The position numbers were made by a program, and so were the translations under genes. A stretch of DNA of 64,000 bases from NCBI GenBank assembly GCA_963790325.1, contig CAWBNY010000004.1:1-64000 (forward strand), in the 5' to 3' direction. Source of the stretch: JAXDMK01 sp963790325 (GTDB lineage Bacteria > Actinomycetota > Acidimicrobiia > Acidimicrobiales > AC-14). The notes beneath the pieces are model-generated. The model saw only the letters and a program-made list of their open reading frames with translations. It searched no databases and was not told where the DNA came from. Positions 25,059-33,112 of the stretch are shown here, piece by piece (position 1 is the stretch's first letter; each line of letters opens with the position of its first letter).

Positions 25059-25840
25059 CCGTCGAAGTCGGCGCCGGTGCCCACCGGACGCTGGCGGTCG
25101 ACGGGCGGGGGCAGGTGGTGGGCGTCTACCGCCACGCCGCCCATCTCCGCCTGCCGGCAGGGATGGTGGCGGTGGTCACGCCCCAGGTGGGGCGGGGCCC
25201 GCTCCACGTGCGCGGCCCGGTGCGGCCCGAGCTCCTCGCCCCCGGCGACCGGGTCGACGTGGTGGGCGGCGCTTCGCTGCGCGTGGCGACGGCGGTTGAG
25301 GTCGACCTGGCCGCGGCCCGGGTGTGGCGGGGGGCGCTGCCCGAGCCATCGACGTTGGCCGGTGCCGACTTGAACGTCTTCGCCGCCGCCCCTCCGTCGG
25401 CGTTGGTCGACCCGGTCCACGCCGACCGGCTGGCGGTGGCCGTCCACCGCCTCGACCACGACGACCTGGCGGGTGCGGCCCGGGCCATCGGCGGGCTGGG
25501 TCCGGGTCTGACCCCGTCGGGCGACGACGTCCTGGCCGGGATCCTTCTCGTCCGGCGGGCGCTCCGGGGACCGGCGGCGGAGTCGGGGTTGGTCGCCGTC
25601 GCCCGCGCCGTGCGGACCACCTCGTTGTCGCGGGAGGTCCTGGTGTGGGCCGCCCGGGGCCAGGCGGTGGAGCCCGTCCACGACCTCCTGGGCTCGGTGG
25701 CGGCCGGCGACCGGGCCGCCGCCGACACCGCCCTGGCGCACGTGGTCGCCCTCGGCCACTCGTCCGGTGCCGACCTCGCCCTCGGCCTCGCCCTCGGACT
25801 GGGACTGCGTCTCGGGGTTGCCCGAACGGGGTACCGGTGA
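25055..25840 (+). CDS. DUF2877 protein (AllH/YlbF family)
   Basis: A 261-residue DUF2877 protein. The family hallmark GLGPGLTPSGDDVLAGILL is at about residues 149-167, followed by a helical C-terminus. In E. coli the homologue AllH works with AllF and AllG in carbamoyl transfer to oxamate. GTG 25055 overlaps the DUF1116 stop (GTGA). It is the last gene of the comA operon; 167 bp separate it from the next start. Pairing with DUF1116 is the rule in other genomes, pairing with ComA-type genes is not one I know. Confidence 0.88.
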   Translation: MTVEVGAGAHRTLAVDGRGQVVGVYRHAAHLRLPAGMVAVVTPQVGRGPLHVRGPVRPELLAPGDRVDVVGGASLRVATAVEVDLAAARVWRGALPEPSTLAGADLNVFAAAPPSALVDPVHADRLAVAVHRLDHDDLAGAARAIGGLGPGLTPSGDDVLAGILLVRRALRGPAAESGLVAVARAVRTTSLSREVLVWAARGQAVEPVHDLLGSVAAGDRAAADTALAHVVALGHSSGADLALGLALGLGLRLGVARTGYR

Positions 25841-25900
25841 CGACGCTTCGGGTCCGCCTCGCCTGCCCGGTCACCTACGTTTCACCCGGCTGACCGGATT

Positions 25901-25958
25901 GTTGCACGGGGCCAGGGTGCCGGCGCCCACGTTGCACGGCCATGCAATGCTGGTGCAA
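25901..25958. promoter_or_regulatory. Repeated GTTGCACGG boxes with inverted partner
   Basis: GTTGCACGG occurs at 25901-25909 and again at 25931-25939, exactly 30 bp apart. The second is followed by GTGCAA (25953-25958), the inverted copy of TTGCAC. The array lies between the DUF2877 stop and a small gene, so it could be an operator for that gene. TTGCAC is also the -35 of the comA promoter. Confidence 0.35.
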
Positions 25959-26007
25959 GCGTCCCGGACCATGCTGCCGGGACAGACGTGCGAGCAGGAG
26001 GCGTGCC

Positions 26008-26337
26008 GTGCCGAAGACCACCGCCTGTCGAGCCCGGGTGGCCTGCGGGTGCCGCTTCGCCCAGGGTGCGCCGCTCCACCATGACCTCCTGACCCGGGTC
26101 GACGCCGACGTCGCCGCCGCCCTCGACCTTTTCGAGCTGGCCATCACTTGGGACGAGCTCGACTACAGCGAGCAGGCCCTCGTCCCCCCCGCCGACTGGC
26201 TCGACTTCGCCGCCGAGCACCGGTGGCACGACCCCGAGCTGGCCGAGCGCCTGTTCTCGGTGGCGGTCGACATCGCCTACCGACGGGGCACCCCCGCCGC
26301 CCCCCGCCTCCTCCGGGTCCTGACCCCCTCCGCCTGA
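26008..26337 (+). CDS. Small hypothetical protein
   Basis: A 109-residue soluble protein. GTG 26008 is preceded by AGGAGG with 6-nt spacing, which fixes the start well. The N-terminus has two cysteines close together (ACGCRF). The middle is acidic and helical (LDLFELAITWDELDYSEQAL), ending with RRGTPAAPRLLRVLTP. No family recognised. It stands alone between the comA operon and the convergent CHAT gene. Confidence 0.65.
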   Translation: MPKTTACRARVACGCRFAQGAPLHHDLLTRVDADVAAALDLFELAITWDELDYSEQALVPPADWLDFAAEHRWHDPELAERLFSVAVDIAYRRGTPAAPRLLRVLTPSA

Positions 26338-26360
26338 GCCTGCCCGGCCGGGCTTGACCA

Positions 26361-26380
26361 GCGCCCTGGGGCAGGGGCGC
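26361..26380. terminator. GC-rich hairpins between convergent genes
   Basis: GCGCCC (26361-26366) pairs with GGGCGC (26375-26380). Just before it GCCCGGCCGGGC (26342-26353) is a perfect 12-bp palindrome. They lie between the ends of the small gene and the CHAT gene and could stop transcription from either side. No T-tract. Confidence 0.4.
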
Positions 26381-26407
26381 GGATGTTCGGCGCCCGGCGG
26401 TCCGCTG

Positions 26408-29041
26408 TCAGACGTCGTTGCGGCCGATGCAGACGAAGGCGGCGGCCGCCGCCCGGTCCTGACCGTCGCCGGCGCCGGCCAGGGCGAGGGCCGGGCGCTC
26501 CCCCGCCCGCAGCCGCCGGTGGAGGGCGACCATGACCGCGGTGGTGGCCACGTCGGGCACCGGCAGGAGGGGGGCGATCACGGCCCGGACGCCGAGCGAT
26601 AGGAGGGCGGCGGCCGTGCCCAGGAGGTCGTCACCCTCGTGGACGGCGGCCACCGCCGCGTCGCAGGCCGAGAGCACCACCACCGACGGCGCCCGGCGGA
26701 GCCGCTCGAGGTCGTAGACGGTGAGCGGACCGTCGTGGAGGAGCACCGACGAGAAGAGGGGGCTGTCGGCCCGAAACGTCCCGTGGGCGGCCAGGTGGGC
26801 CAGATCGGCCTTCTCCAGCGCGGCCACGACACCGGCGACGGTCGCCCGCTCGCCGGTGAGCACGGTCGCCCTCGGGTAGAGGGCAGCCAGTTGACCGACC
26901 TCGGTCTCGGCCCCGGGCAGCCGGGGCCCCGCCACCAGCGCCACCCGCCGCCGCCCCCGGGAAGGCGCCGGCCGGGCCGGCCCGGCCGTCCCCGCCAGCC
27001 ACACCGCGGCACTGGGAGCGACGGTGGTCGGGCGCCCCGCCAGGGTCGGCAGGGTCGACCACGGCAAACCGTGCAACTCGCCCGTGGGGACCACCACCAC
27101 CGGCTGCCCGTTCGGCACGCCCAACGGAGCCAGCAAGAGCTCGTCGAGGCGGGCCGCGGTCGACGCCAGGGCCGACTCCGCCACCGCCCGCGATCCGGGC
27201 CAGAGCAGGCGCCGAAGGGCGAACATGAGGTACTGCCGCTCCCGCTCGACCTCCACCGCCGGGGCCAGGTCGTGGACCTTCACCCCTGCCCGGCGGACGG
27301 TGACGGCGTGCAGCCGCCCCTGCACCGACACGAACTCGACGAGGACGCGGTCACCCAACGCCCGCCGCAACGAGGCGACGTCGAGCCGGCCGGTGTCCGC
27401 CGCCCCGTCGTCACTCGCCCGCCGGGTGCGGTCCCGCACCCTCTCCTCCACCGCCGCCGCCTGCAGCGTCAGCGTCGGGGTCGGCCCGCCGTTGAGGGCG
27501 GCGTCCCGCAGCTCGGTCCGGATGCGGCGGAGCTGGGCCAGGTCGGCGGCCAGCTCGCCGTCGTCGGGCGGCCGCGCCGGCGGTCGCCGCAGCGCGCCCG
27601 CCCGCCCCCGCTCGACCCAGCGCAGGACCTCGGCCGGCCGCCCGCCGTCGAGGGCCAGGCGGACGCCGAGACGGGCCAGGTCGGCCGAGTGACCGGCCGC
27701 CCGGGCCCGCAGCTCCGACCCGCCGAGGGTCGCCCGGTACTCGTCGACGACGGTGATACCCCGGCCCAGGGCCCGCTTGGCGCCGGCTCGGTCGCCCTCG
27801 GCCAGGCGCAGCAGGGCGGTGGCGTGCCACGCCTGAGCCCGGCAGTCGGCGGATCCCACGGTGCGGGCGGACGCCGACTGGCCCAGCTCGGTGCGGGCGA
27901 CGGCCGGCCGGCCCAGGGCCAGCGCCATCCGACCCACGAACGTGCGCACGTGGAGCGCCTCCACCGCCCACCCCTGGGACTCGAGCTCGGCCGCGATCCG
28001 CCGGCTGCGGCGGAGCAGGCCCGGTGGCGGAACCTCCTGGTCCTGGTGGGCCAGGACCGCGGCCTGGATCTCGACATACCGGGCCTGGGCCGACCACGGG
28101 AGGCGGCGGGCGGCCCGGAACTGGCGGGCGGCGAGGGCCGCCTCCGCCGCCGCCTGATCGTAGGCCCCCGCGGCCAGGAGGGACCGGGCCAGCAGGAGCC
28201 GGCACTCGTTGAGGTGGGTGAGGTCGCCCCGGGCCAGGGCGGCCACCGCCGACGCGGCTGCGGCCCGGGCCTCGCCCACCAGGCCTGCGGCCAGCAACAC
28301 CTCGCTGCGGTCGGCGTCGAGCACCGCCACCAGCCGGTCCGGGTTGTCGAGGTCCTGGTAGGCCCGCTGGGCCCGGTCGAAGGCAGCCAGCGCCTCCGGC
28401 AACCTTCCCTGCCGGCAGTAGGCGAAGCCGGTGTTGTGGGCGGCCATGGCCACGATCATCGGGAGGTCCCGCTCCAAAGCGATCCGCTCCCCTTCGGCGA
28501 AGTCGGCGAGGGCGGCGTCGAGGTGGCCCTGGGCGCCGTGGAGGATGCCCCGGCACACCCGCAGCCGGGCGATCGACGCCTTGCTGCCCGTGCGGGCCAG
28601 GGAGCGGAGGGATCGTCCGTAGGCGGGCAGGGCCTGGTCGAGGTGGCCCGTCCAGTGGAGGACGACGCCGCCGAGGAGCTCCACCTCACCCCGCACCGAC
28701 GTCGGAGCCATCTCCCGGGCCCGCCCGATCTCCCGGGTGCTACCGGCGACGTCACCCACGCTGAGCAGGGAGATCGCCATGCTGGCCCGAGCCATCGCCT
28801 CCCGGTCGGGGAGGTTGTGCGCGACGCTGGTGGCCACGGCCGCCCGGTAGCGGCCGAGCGCCTCCCGGTGACGACCGAGCTCGTGGAGGGCCAGCCCGAC
28901 GACCCACGACGCGGCCGCGGAGACGCTCGGGGCGTCGGCGCCCTCGACCAGCTCGGTGGCCCGAGCCAGGACCGCAGCCGGGTCGCGATGGCGGCGATCG
29001 GCCAGCTCGGCCAGCTCGTCGAGGACCGCCCGCGACCCCAC
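26408..29041 (-). CDS. TPR-CHAT caspase-like protease
   Basis: An 877-residue protein with N-terminal tetratricopeptide-type helical repeats (about 1-450) and a C-terminal CHAT domain (about 590-870). The caspase-type dyad is visible: His753 in HLAAHGTF and Cys793 in VVLSACDA. PTGELHGLPWSTLPTLAG near residue 655 is also typical of CHAT. TPR-CHAT proteins are sensor proteases in which the repeats bind a partner and release the peptidase, as in Craspase. It is divergent, by 76 bp, from a subtilase, ECF sigma factor and partner gene. Start is GTG 29041, 8 nt past a TACCAT box. Likely substrate candidates are the neighbouring products. Confidence 0.9.
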   Translation of the reverse strand: MGSRAVLDELAELADRRHRDPAAVLARATELVEGADAPSVSAAASWVVGLALHELGRHREALGRYRAAVATSVAHNLPDREAMARASMAISLLSVGDVAGSTREIGRAREMAPTSVRGEVELLGGVVLHWTGHLDQALPAYGRSLRSLARTGSKASIARLRVCRGILHGAQGHLDAALADFAEGERIALERDLPMIVAMAAHNTGFAYCRQGRLPEALAAFDRAQRAYQDLDNPDRLVAVLDADRSEVLLAAGLVGEARAAAASAVAALARGDLTHLNECRLLLARSLLAAGAYDQAAAEAALAARQFRAARRLPWSAQARYVEIQAAVLAHQDQEVPPPGLLRRSRRIAAELESQGWAVEALHVRTFVGRMALALGRPAVARTELGQSASARTVGSADCRAQAWHATALLRLAEGDRAGAKRALGRGITVVDEYRATLGGSELRARAAGHSADLARLGVRLALDGGRPAEVLRWVERGRAGALRRPPARPPDDGELAADLAQLRRIRTELRDAALNGGPTPTLTLQAAAVEERVRDRTRRASDDGAADTGRLDVASLRRALGDRVLVEFVSVQGRLHAVTVRRAGVKVHDLAPAVEVERERQYLMFALRRLLWPGSRAVAESALASTAARLDELLLAPLGVPNGQPVVVVPTGELHGLPWSTLPTLAGRPTTVAPSAAVWLAGTAGPARPAPSRGRRRVALVAGPRLPGAETEVGQLAALYPRATVLTGERATVAGVVAALEKADLAHLAAHGTFRADSPLFSSVLLHDGPLTVYDLERLRRAPSVVVLSACDAAVAAVHEGDDLLGTAAALLSLGVRAVIAPLLPVPDVATTAVMVALHRRLRAGERPALALAGAGDGQDRAAAAAFVCIGRNDV

Positions 29042-29117
29042 GGCTCGGAATGGTAGAGAGTCGTGTGTATCTCAGCGGCCCCTGCCGACTGTGAACGGTG
29101 AACGAGGGAGGCGGACA

Positions 29118-30647
29118 GTGACCGAGGGCGCAGCCGGACCGAGCGGCACCGGCAACGGCGACGACAGGGACGACGGCAACGACAAGGGCCACGGCGACGG
29201 CGACGGCGACGGCGGCTACGGCGGCGAACCGGTCGTCGGCGACGGCCGGGAACGGCCCCGGGGACGATGGACGAACCGGGTGGGCTTCGCCGCCTGGCCC
29301 GGTGGCACTGTCTTCGCCTACCGGCCGGGCGAGATCCTCACCCTGCGGGGGGAGGATGCGCTGGCCACCACCCGGGAGCGAAACAACGACGTCCGGGTGC
29401 TCCAGGAGCTGGGCCAGTTCACCCGTCTCGGCGGCATCGCCGACGTCCTGGCCGAGGTCGGCGAGCTCCGCCGGCGGGGCATCCTCGCCCAACCCAACCA
29501 CGTGTTCTTCGCCCACGACGGTGTCGGACCGACACCCGTGTTCCCGACACCCGTGTTCCCGACACCCGTGTTCCCGACCGGCGCCAACTGGGGCTGCAGG
29601 TGCTGCTCGCCGGGACCGTCGTGCCCGCCCCACCCCTCGAAGTCGTGCGCATGCGGTGGCGTTTTCCCCACCCCCGTCTTCCCCACCCCCGTCTTCCCCA
29701 CCCCCGTGTTCCCGACGCCGGTGTTCCCGACGCCGGTGTTCCCGACGCCGGTGTTCCCCACCGAGATGAAGAGCACCGCCCGGGCGGTGCCGCCCGCCAC
29801 CGACGTGTCCACCGCCACCGCCGCGCTGGCCGCGCCCATCCCCTCCGACGGGCCCCTCGTCATCGTGCTCGACACCGGCCTGGCCGCCGACGGACCGTAC
29901 TTCCCGGCCGCCCTCACCTCGGCACCCGTGGCCGGCGCCACCTCCGCCGACCACGACGAGCCCGACGAGGACGGCGACGGCGGCCTCGATCCGTGTGCCG
30001 GCCACGGCACGTTCATCGCCGGCGTCGTCGGCCAGGTCGCCCCCGGCTGCGAGGTCGTGATCCACCGGGTTTTCTCCACCTTCGCCGACTCGTCGGAGGC
30101 CGAGATCGTGGACGCCATCGCCAACCTCGACCCGGCCCGGCCCGATCGCACCATCCTCAACCTGTCCTTCGGCGGCTACACCCTCGACCTCCCTGTCGCC
30201 ATGGCCATGGCCATCGCCGCCATCCAGGCCACGGGCGTCGTCGTGGTGGCATCGGCCGGAAACGACGCCACCTGCGTTCCCACCTACCCCGCCGCCTTCC
30301 CGGGCGTGGTCGCCGTGGGCGCGGTGGGCCCCACCGGCCCCGCCCCGTTCACCAACTACGGGCCGTGGGTCAGGGCGTGCGCGCCCGGCGTCGACATCGT
30401 GAGCACGTTCTTCCAGGGCTTCAACGGTTCCGAGCCGGTGCCGCCGGGTGGCGGCGGCGACCCCGACGATTTCTCCGGCTGGGCCCGGTGGAGCGGCACG
30501 TCGTTCTCCGCCCCCGTGGTCGCCGGCGCCCTGGCCCGGAGGATCCTGACCGACGGCTGCACCGCCGAGGAGGCGGTGTCGAGGGTGGTCGACGCCCCCG
30601 CCCTCATGCGGATCCCCAACCTGGGCACGGTGGTGAACGTCATCTGA
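29118..30647 (+). CDS. S8 (subtilisin-like) serine peptidase with PVFPT repeats, no signal peptide
   Basis: A 509-residue subtilase. GTG 29118 follows GGGAGG with 6-nt spacing. Residues 1-45 are a Gly/Asp-rich low-complexity segment with no signal peptide, so the enzyme is probably cytoplasmic. Residues about 138-215 consist of PVFPT repeats interrupted by a six-cysteine segment (CRCC, then SC and SCAC). The catalytic domain follows, with Asp252 in IVLDTGLAADG, His296 in AGHGTFIAGVVG and Ser462 in GTSFSAPVVAG. Encoded with an ECF sigma factor and opposite a CHAT protease. The repeat region may be a regulatory linker or cleavage site. Confidence 0.92.
   Translation: MTEGAAGPSGTGNGDDRDDGNDKGHGDGDGDGGYGGEPVVGDGRERPRGRWTNRVGFAAWPGGTVFAYRPGEILTLRGEDALATTRERNNDVRVLQELGQFTRLGGIADVLAEVGELRRRGILAQPNHVFFAHDGVGPTPVFPTPVFPTPVFPTGANWGCRCCSPGPSCPPHPSKSCACGGVFPTPVFPTPVFPTPVFPTPVFPTPVFPTPVFPTEMKSTARAVPPATDVSTATAALAAPIPSDGPLVIVLDTGLAADGPYFPAALTSAPVAGATSADHDEPDEDGDGGLDPCAGHGTFIAGVVGQVAPGCEVVIHRVFSTFADSSEAEIVDAIANLDPARPDRTILNLSFGGYTLDLPVAMAMAIAAIQATGVVVVASAGNDATCVPTYPAAFPGVVAVGAVGPTGPAPFTNYGPWVRACAPGVDIVSTFFQGFNGSEPVPPGGGGDPDDFSGWARWSGTSFSAPVVAGALARRILTDGCTAEEAVSRVVDAPALMRIPNLGTVVNVI
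29529..29573 (+). repeat. 15-bp tandem repeats coding PVFPT, first block
   Basis: Three identical units of 15 bp (CCGACACCCGTGTTC) code for the first PVFPT block of the subtilase. Identity at the DNA level points to recent expansion. Confidence 0.9.
29661..29762 (+). repeat. 15-bp tandem repeats coding PVFPT, second block
   Basis: VFPT followed by six PVFPT units. Two codon sub-types are present: CCC-GTC-TTC-CCC-ACC early and CCG-GTG-TTC-CCG-ACG late, so two rounds of duplication are likely. Confidence 0.9.
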
Positions 30648-30676
30648 ACGGTCCCGGGCCGGGAGCGGAACGCTCC

Positions 30677-30688
30677 TACGATGGCGCC
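30677..30688 (+). promoter_or_regulatory. -10 box for a leaderless ECF sigma-factor transcript
   Basis: TACGAT (30677-30682) is followed by 6 nt and GTG 30689, the spacing expected if transcription starts at the start codon. No good -35 is seen, so read-through from the subtilase gene or an alternative sigma factor may also contribute. Confidence 0.45.
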
Positions 30689-31285
30689 GTGTCGACATCC
30701 CGGGAGGACTCGGTCGCCGACCTGGTGCTGGCGGCCAGGGCCGGCGACGCCGCCGCCTGGGACGCCCTCGTCGACCGCTTCGCCGGCCGGATCATGGCCG
30801 TCACCCGGTCCTTCCGCCTCGGGCGGGCCGACGCCGACGACGTCTTCCAGGTCACCTGGCTGCGCCTGGTCGCCAACCTCGAGAGCATCCGGGAACCCGA
30901 TCGGGTCGGCGCCTGGCTGGTGACCACCGCGTCCCACGAGTGCCTGCGGCTGCTGCGCAAGGCCGGCCACCAGGCCCCGGGCGACGACGGCTGGGAGGAC
31001 GGCCTGGTCGACGACGCGGCCGAGGTCGACGCGGGCGTGCTCACCACCGAGCGCGACCACGCCCTGTGGGCGGCGATGGGGATGCTTTCCGCCGCCTGCC
31101 AGCGACTCCTGCGGTTGCTGGCGGCCGACCCCGCCCCCACCTACGAAGAGGTCTCGGCGGCCCTGTCCATGCCGATCGGCAGCATCGGCCCCACCCGCCG
31201 CCGGTGCCTCGACCACCTCCGAACCCATTTCTCGCGTATCACCGGGACGCCCCAAGGCTCATCTGAGTTGGGGGAGATGCCATGA
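30689..31285 (+). CDS. ECF-type RNA polymerase sigma factor
   Basis: A 198-residue sigma-70-family factor. Region 2 spans about 20-85 with DADDVFQVTWLRLVANLESI matching the conserved 2.3/2.4 segment, and region 4 spans about 130-185 with YEEVSAALSMPIGSIGPTRR as the helix-turn-helix. GTG 30689 lies 41 bp after the subtilase stop. Its stop overlaps the next gene by 4 bp, the arrangement common for a sigma factor with its partner. It probably transcribes the CHAT/subtilase module or targets elsewhere; targets are not visible here. Confidence 0.9.
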   Translation: MSTSREDSVADLVLAARAGDAAAWDALVDRFAGRIMAVTRSFRLGRADADDVFQVTWLRLVANLESIREPDRVGAWLVTTASHECLRLLRKAGHQAPGDDGWEDGLVDDAAEVDAGVLTTERDHALWAAMGMLSAACQRLLRLLAADPAPTYEEVSAALSMPIGSIGPTRRRCLDHLRTHFSRITGTPQGSSELGEMP

Positions 31286-31767
31286 CTGATCACGAAGACC
31301 GAGACGACCGAGACGACGACCTCCTGGAGGAGCTGCGAGCGATGCTGGGCCGCGTCGATCCGGTCCCGGTGGAGATGGTCGCCGCCGCCCGCGCCACCTT
31401 CATCTGGCACACGATCGACGCCGAGCTGGCCCAGCTCACCTGCGATTCGGTCCTCGACACCGATCGCATGGCCGGCGTCCGCGGCGGGAGCACGGCGGTC
31501 GGGCCCCAGCTGCTCACCTTTTCGGCCGAAGGCCTGACGGTGGAGATCGAGGCCACCACCGGGCCGGGCGGGCTGCGCCTGCTCGGCCAGCTGGTCCCGC
31601 CCCAGCCGGGCCAGGTCGAGGTCTGCCACCCGGGGGGCACCACCACCGTCGACGTCGACGCCCTGGGCCGCTTCGCGGCCGACGGTCTGGCCCCGGGCCC
31701 GGTGAGCCTGCGCTGCCGCCCCGCGCAGGGCGGCCCCGCCGTCGGCACCGACTGGTTTCTCGCCTAG
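31282..31767 (+). CDS. Small acidic partner protein of the sigma factor
   Basis: A 161-residue protein, translationally coupled to the sigma gene (ATGA). It begins with a charged stretch (TDHEDRDDRDDDLLEELRAM), then a helix with VEMVAAARATFIWHTIDAEL. The C-terminal part is beta-rich (LTVEIEATTGPGGLRLLGQL ... GPVSLRCRP). There is no membrane helix or zinc-anti-sigma HxxxCxxC motif. By position it may hold the sigma factor or link it to the proteases. No family assigned. Confidence 0.8.
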   Translation: MTDHEDRDDRDDDLLEELRAMLGRVDPVPVEMVAAARATFIWHTIDAELAQLTCDSVLDTDRMAGVRGGSTAVGPQLLTFSAEGLTVEIEATTGPGGLRLLGQLVPPQPGQVEVCHPGGTTTVDVDALGRFAADGLAPGPVSLRCRPAQGGPAVGTDWFLA

Positions 31768-31776
31768 GACGTATCA

Positions 31777-31798
31777 GGGAGCCCCGTCGGCGGCTCTC
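31777..31798 (+). terminator. Hairpin after the subtilase/sigma gene set
   Basis: GGGAGCC (31777-31783) pairs with GGCTCTC (31792-31798) with one G-U pair and an 8-nt loop, 10 bp after the partner-gene stop. No T-tract. Confidence 0.45.
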
Positions 31799-31824
31799 AG
31801 TGGTGAGCGACCGAGGGAGGCGAG

Positions 31825-32040
31825 ATGGACTCGATCACGCAGAGCGACACCTGCTACCTGCTGCTGACCGGCGGGCGGGGCTCACCCCAGAGCCTGATGT
31901 TCCGGACCGAGGAGCAGGCGCAGGCCGAGTTCCGCAGGATCAGCCGGGCCCCCCGGGCGGGGACCCAGTGGATGGAGCTGTCGATGGTGGTCGGCGGCGG
32001 CCGCCTCCACCGGCTGGCCTCCTACGCCCGACCCTCGTAG
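31825..32040 (+). CDS. Small hypothetical protein
   Basis: A 71-residue protein. GGGAGG lies a few bases ahead of ATG 31825. Sequence features are SDTCYLLLTGGRGSPQSLMF and a basic helix (EEQAQAEFRRISRAPR). No family recognised and no membrane segment. It lies between two hairpin/promoter regions and seems to be a single-gene unit. Confidence 0.6.
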   Translation: MDSITQSDTCYLLLTGGRGSPQSLMFRTEEQAQAEFRRISRAPRAGTQWMELSMVVGGGRLHRLASYARPS

Positions 32041-32128
32041 ATCCCCCCGCGGGGCCAGCGGCGAGCAGGGCGCCGGTCAACGGCGACAGGCGCCCCGCCC
32101 GTCCATCCGGGCTAGTCTCCGACGCCCG

Positions 32129-33016
32129 ATGGACCAACGGCTCGTGACACCCCAGATCCGCACCCTCTTCTGGGGCGTGGGCTGCGCCTTCTCCGGCCTG
32201 GCGGGACTGGTGCTGTTCCTCTTCCCGGAGAAGACCGACACCCTCTTCGCCTGGACGATCGCCCGGGGCGACACCGCCGCCTTCCTCGGTGCCTGCTTCC
32301 TCGGGATCAGCCTTCTCTCGTTCCTCTGCTACGGCATCACCGAGTGGCGGGGGGTCCGGTTCTGCTTCCTGGGGACGCTGGCCTTCGTCACCGCCATGAC
32401 GGTGGCCACCCTCCTCCACCTCGACCAGTTCCACTTCGGCAGCGACGAGCCCATCGCCCTGGTCACGGCCTTCGGGTGGACCATCGTCTACCTGGCCGCG
32501 CCGGTGGCCGGTTGGCTGCTGCTGTCCCGCCAGCTGCGGGAGCCGGGGTCCGACCACCGCCCGGCGACCCCCATCGTCCCCGGCCTGCGCTATCTCTACC
32601 TGGCCCAGGGCGGGCTGCTGGTGGCGGTCGGGGTCGTGCTGTTCGTGTCCCCCGGGTCGGCCGACAGCGTGTGGCCATGGCCCCTCACCCCGTTGACCGC
32701 CCGGGCGGTGGGGTCGTTCCTCATCGGATTCGGGATCATGCTCGTCGGCGTCGGTCGGGAGGACGCGACCGAGATCCTGGAGCCACCCGGCGCCGCCTGC
32801 TGGTGGACGGCGCTGCTGTCGGGGATGGCCGCCACCCGGTTCCAGGGGACTGTCGACGTCGGCTCCATCCGAGGTCTGCTGTGGTGCCTGGTGGTCGTGA
32901 GCCTCCTCCTCGGGGGCGTCGCCGGCGAGCTGGCCGCCCGCCGCCTGCGGGCCGGCCCCCGTCCACCCGGCGCACCCCGCCCGCCCCGTCCCCCACGACG
33001 ACCGATCGAGGGCTAG
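32129..33016 (+). CDS. Polytopic membrane protein of unknown function
   Basis: A 295-residue membrane protein with about seven or eight hydrophobic segments (near 12-32, 50-68, 78-95, 110-135, 155-172, 188-208 and 240-268) and a Pro/Arg-rich cytoplasmic tail. The two halves look related (RTLFWGVGCAFSGLAGLVLF versus RYLYLAQGGLLVAVGVVLFV), suggesting an internal duplication. ATG 32129 lies 10 nt after a TAGTCT box, fitting a very short leader. No transport motif recognised. Confidence 0.75.
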   Translation: MDQRLVTPQIRTLFWGVGCAFSGLAGLVLFLFPEKTDTLFAWTIARGDTAAFLGACFLGISLLSFLCYGITEWRGVRFCFLGTLAFVTAMTVATLLHLDQFHFGSDEPIALVTAFGWTIVYLAAPVAGWLLLSRQLREPGSDHRPATPIVPGLRYLYLAQGGLLVAVGVVLFVSPGSADSVWPWPLTPLTARAVGSFLIGFGIMLVGVGREDATEILEPPGAACWWTALLSGMAATRFQGTVDVGSIRGLLWCLVVVSLLLGGVAGELAARRLRAGPRPPGAPRPPRPPRRPIEG

Positions 33017-33112
33017 ACGTCCGACCGCCGTCCGCCGCCGGCACCTCAGCCTCAGCCGGGTGGCTCGACGACGACCCCGACGACGGCGAGTCCCCCGGTT
33101 GGTTGGACGGCC

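Noticed and set aside
26639..29056. 805-residue plus-strand open frame opposite the CHAT gene
   Set aside because: Composition is Arg/Gly/Pro/His-rich without motifs; the minus strand encodes a clear TPR-CHAT protein.
29529..29762. Possible CRISPR-like array because of regular 15-bp repeats
   Set aside because: The repeats are in frame, have no spacers and encode PVFPT within a subtilase.
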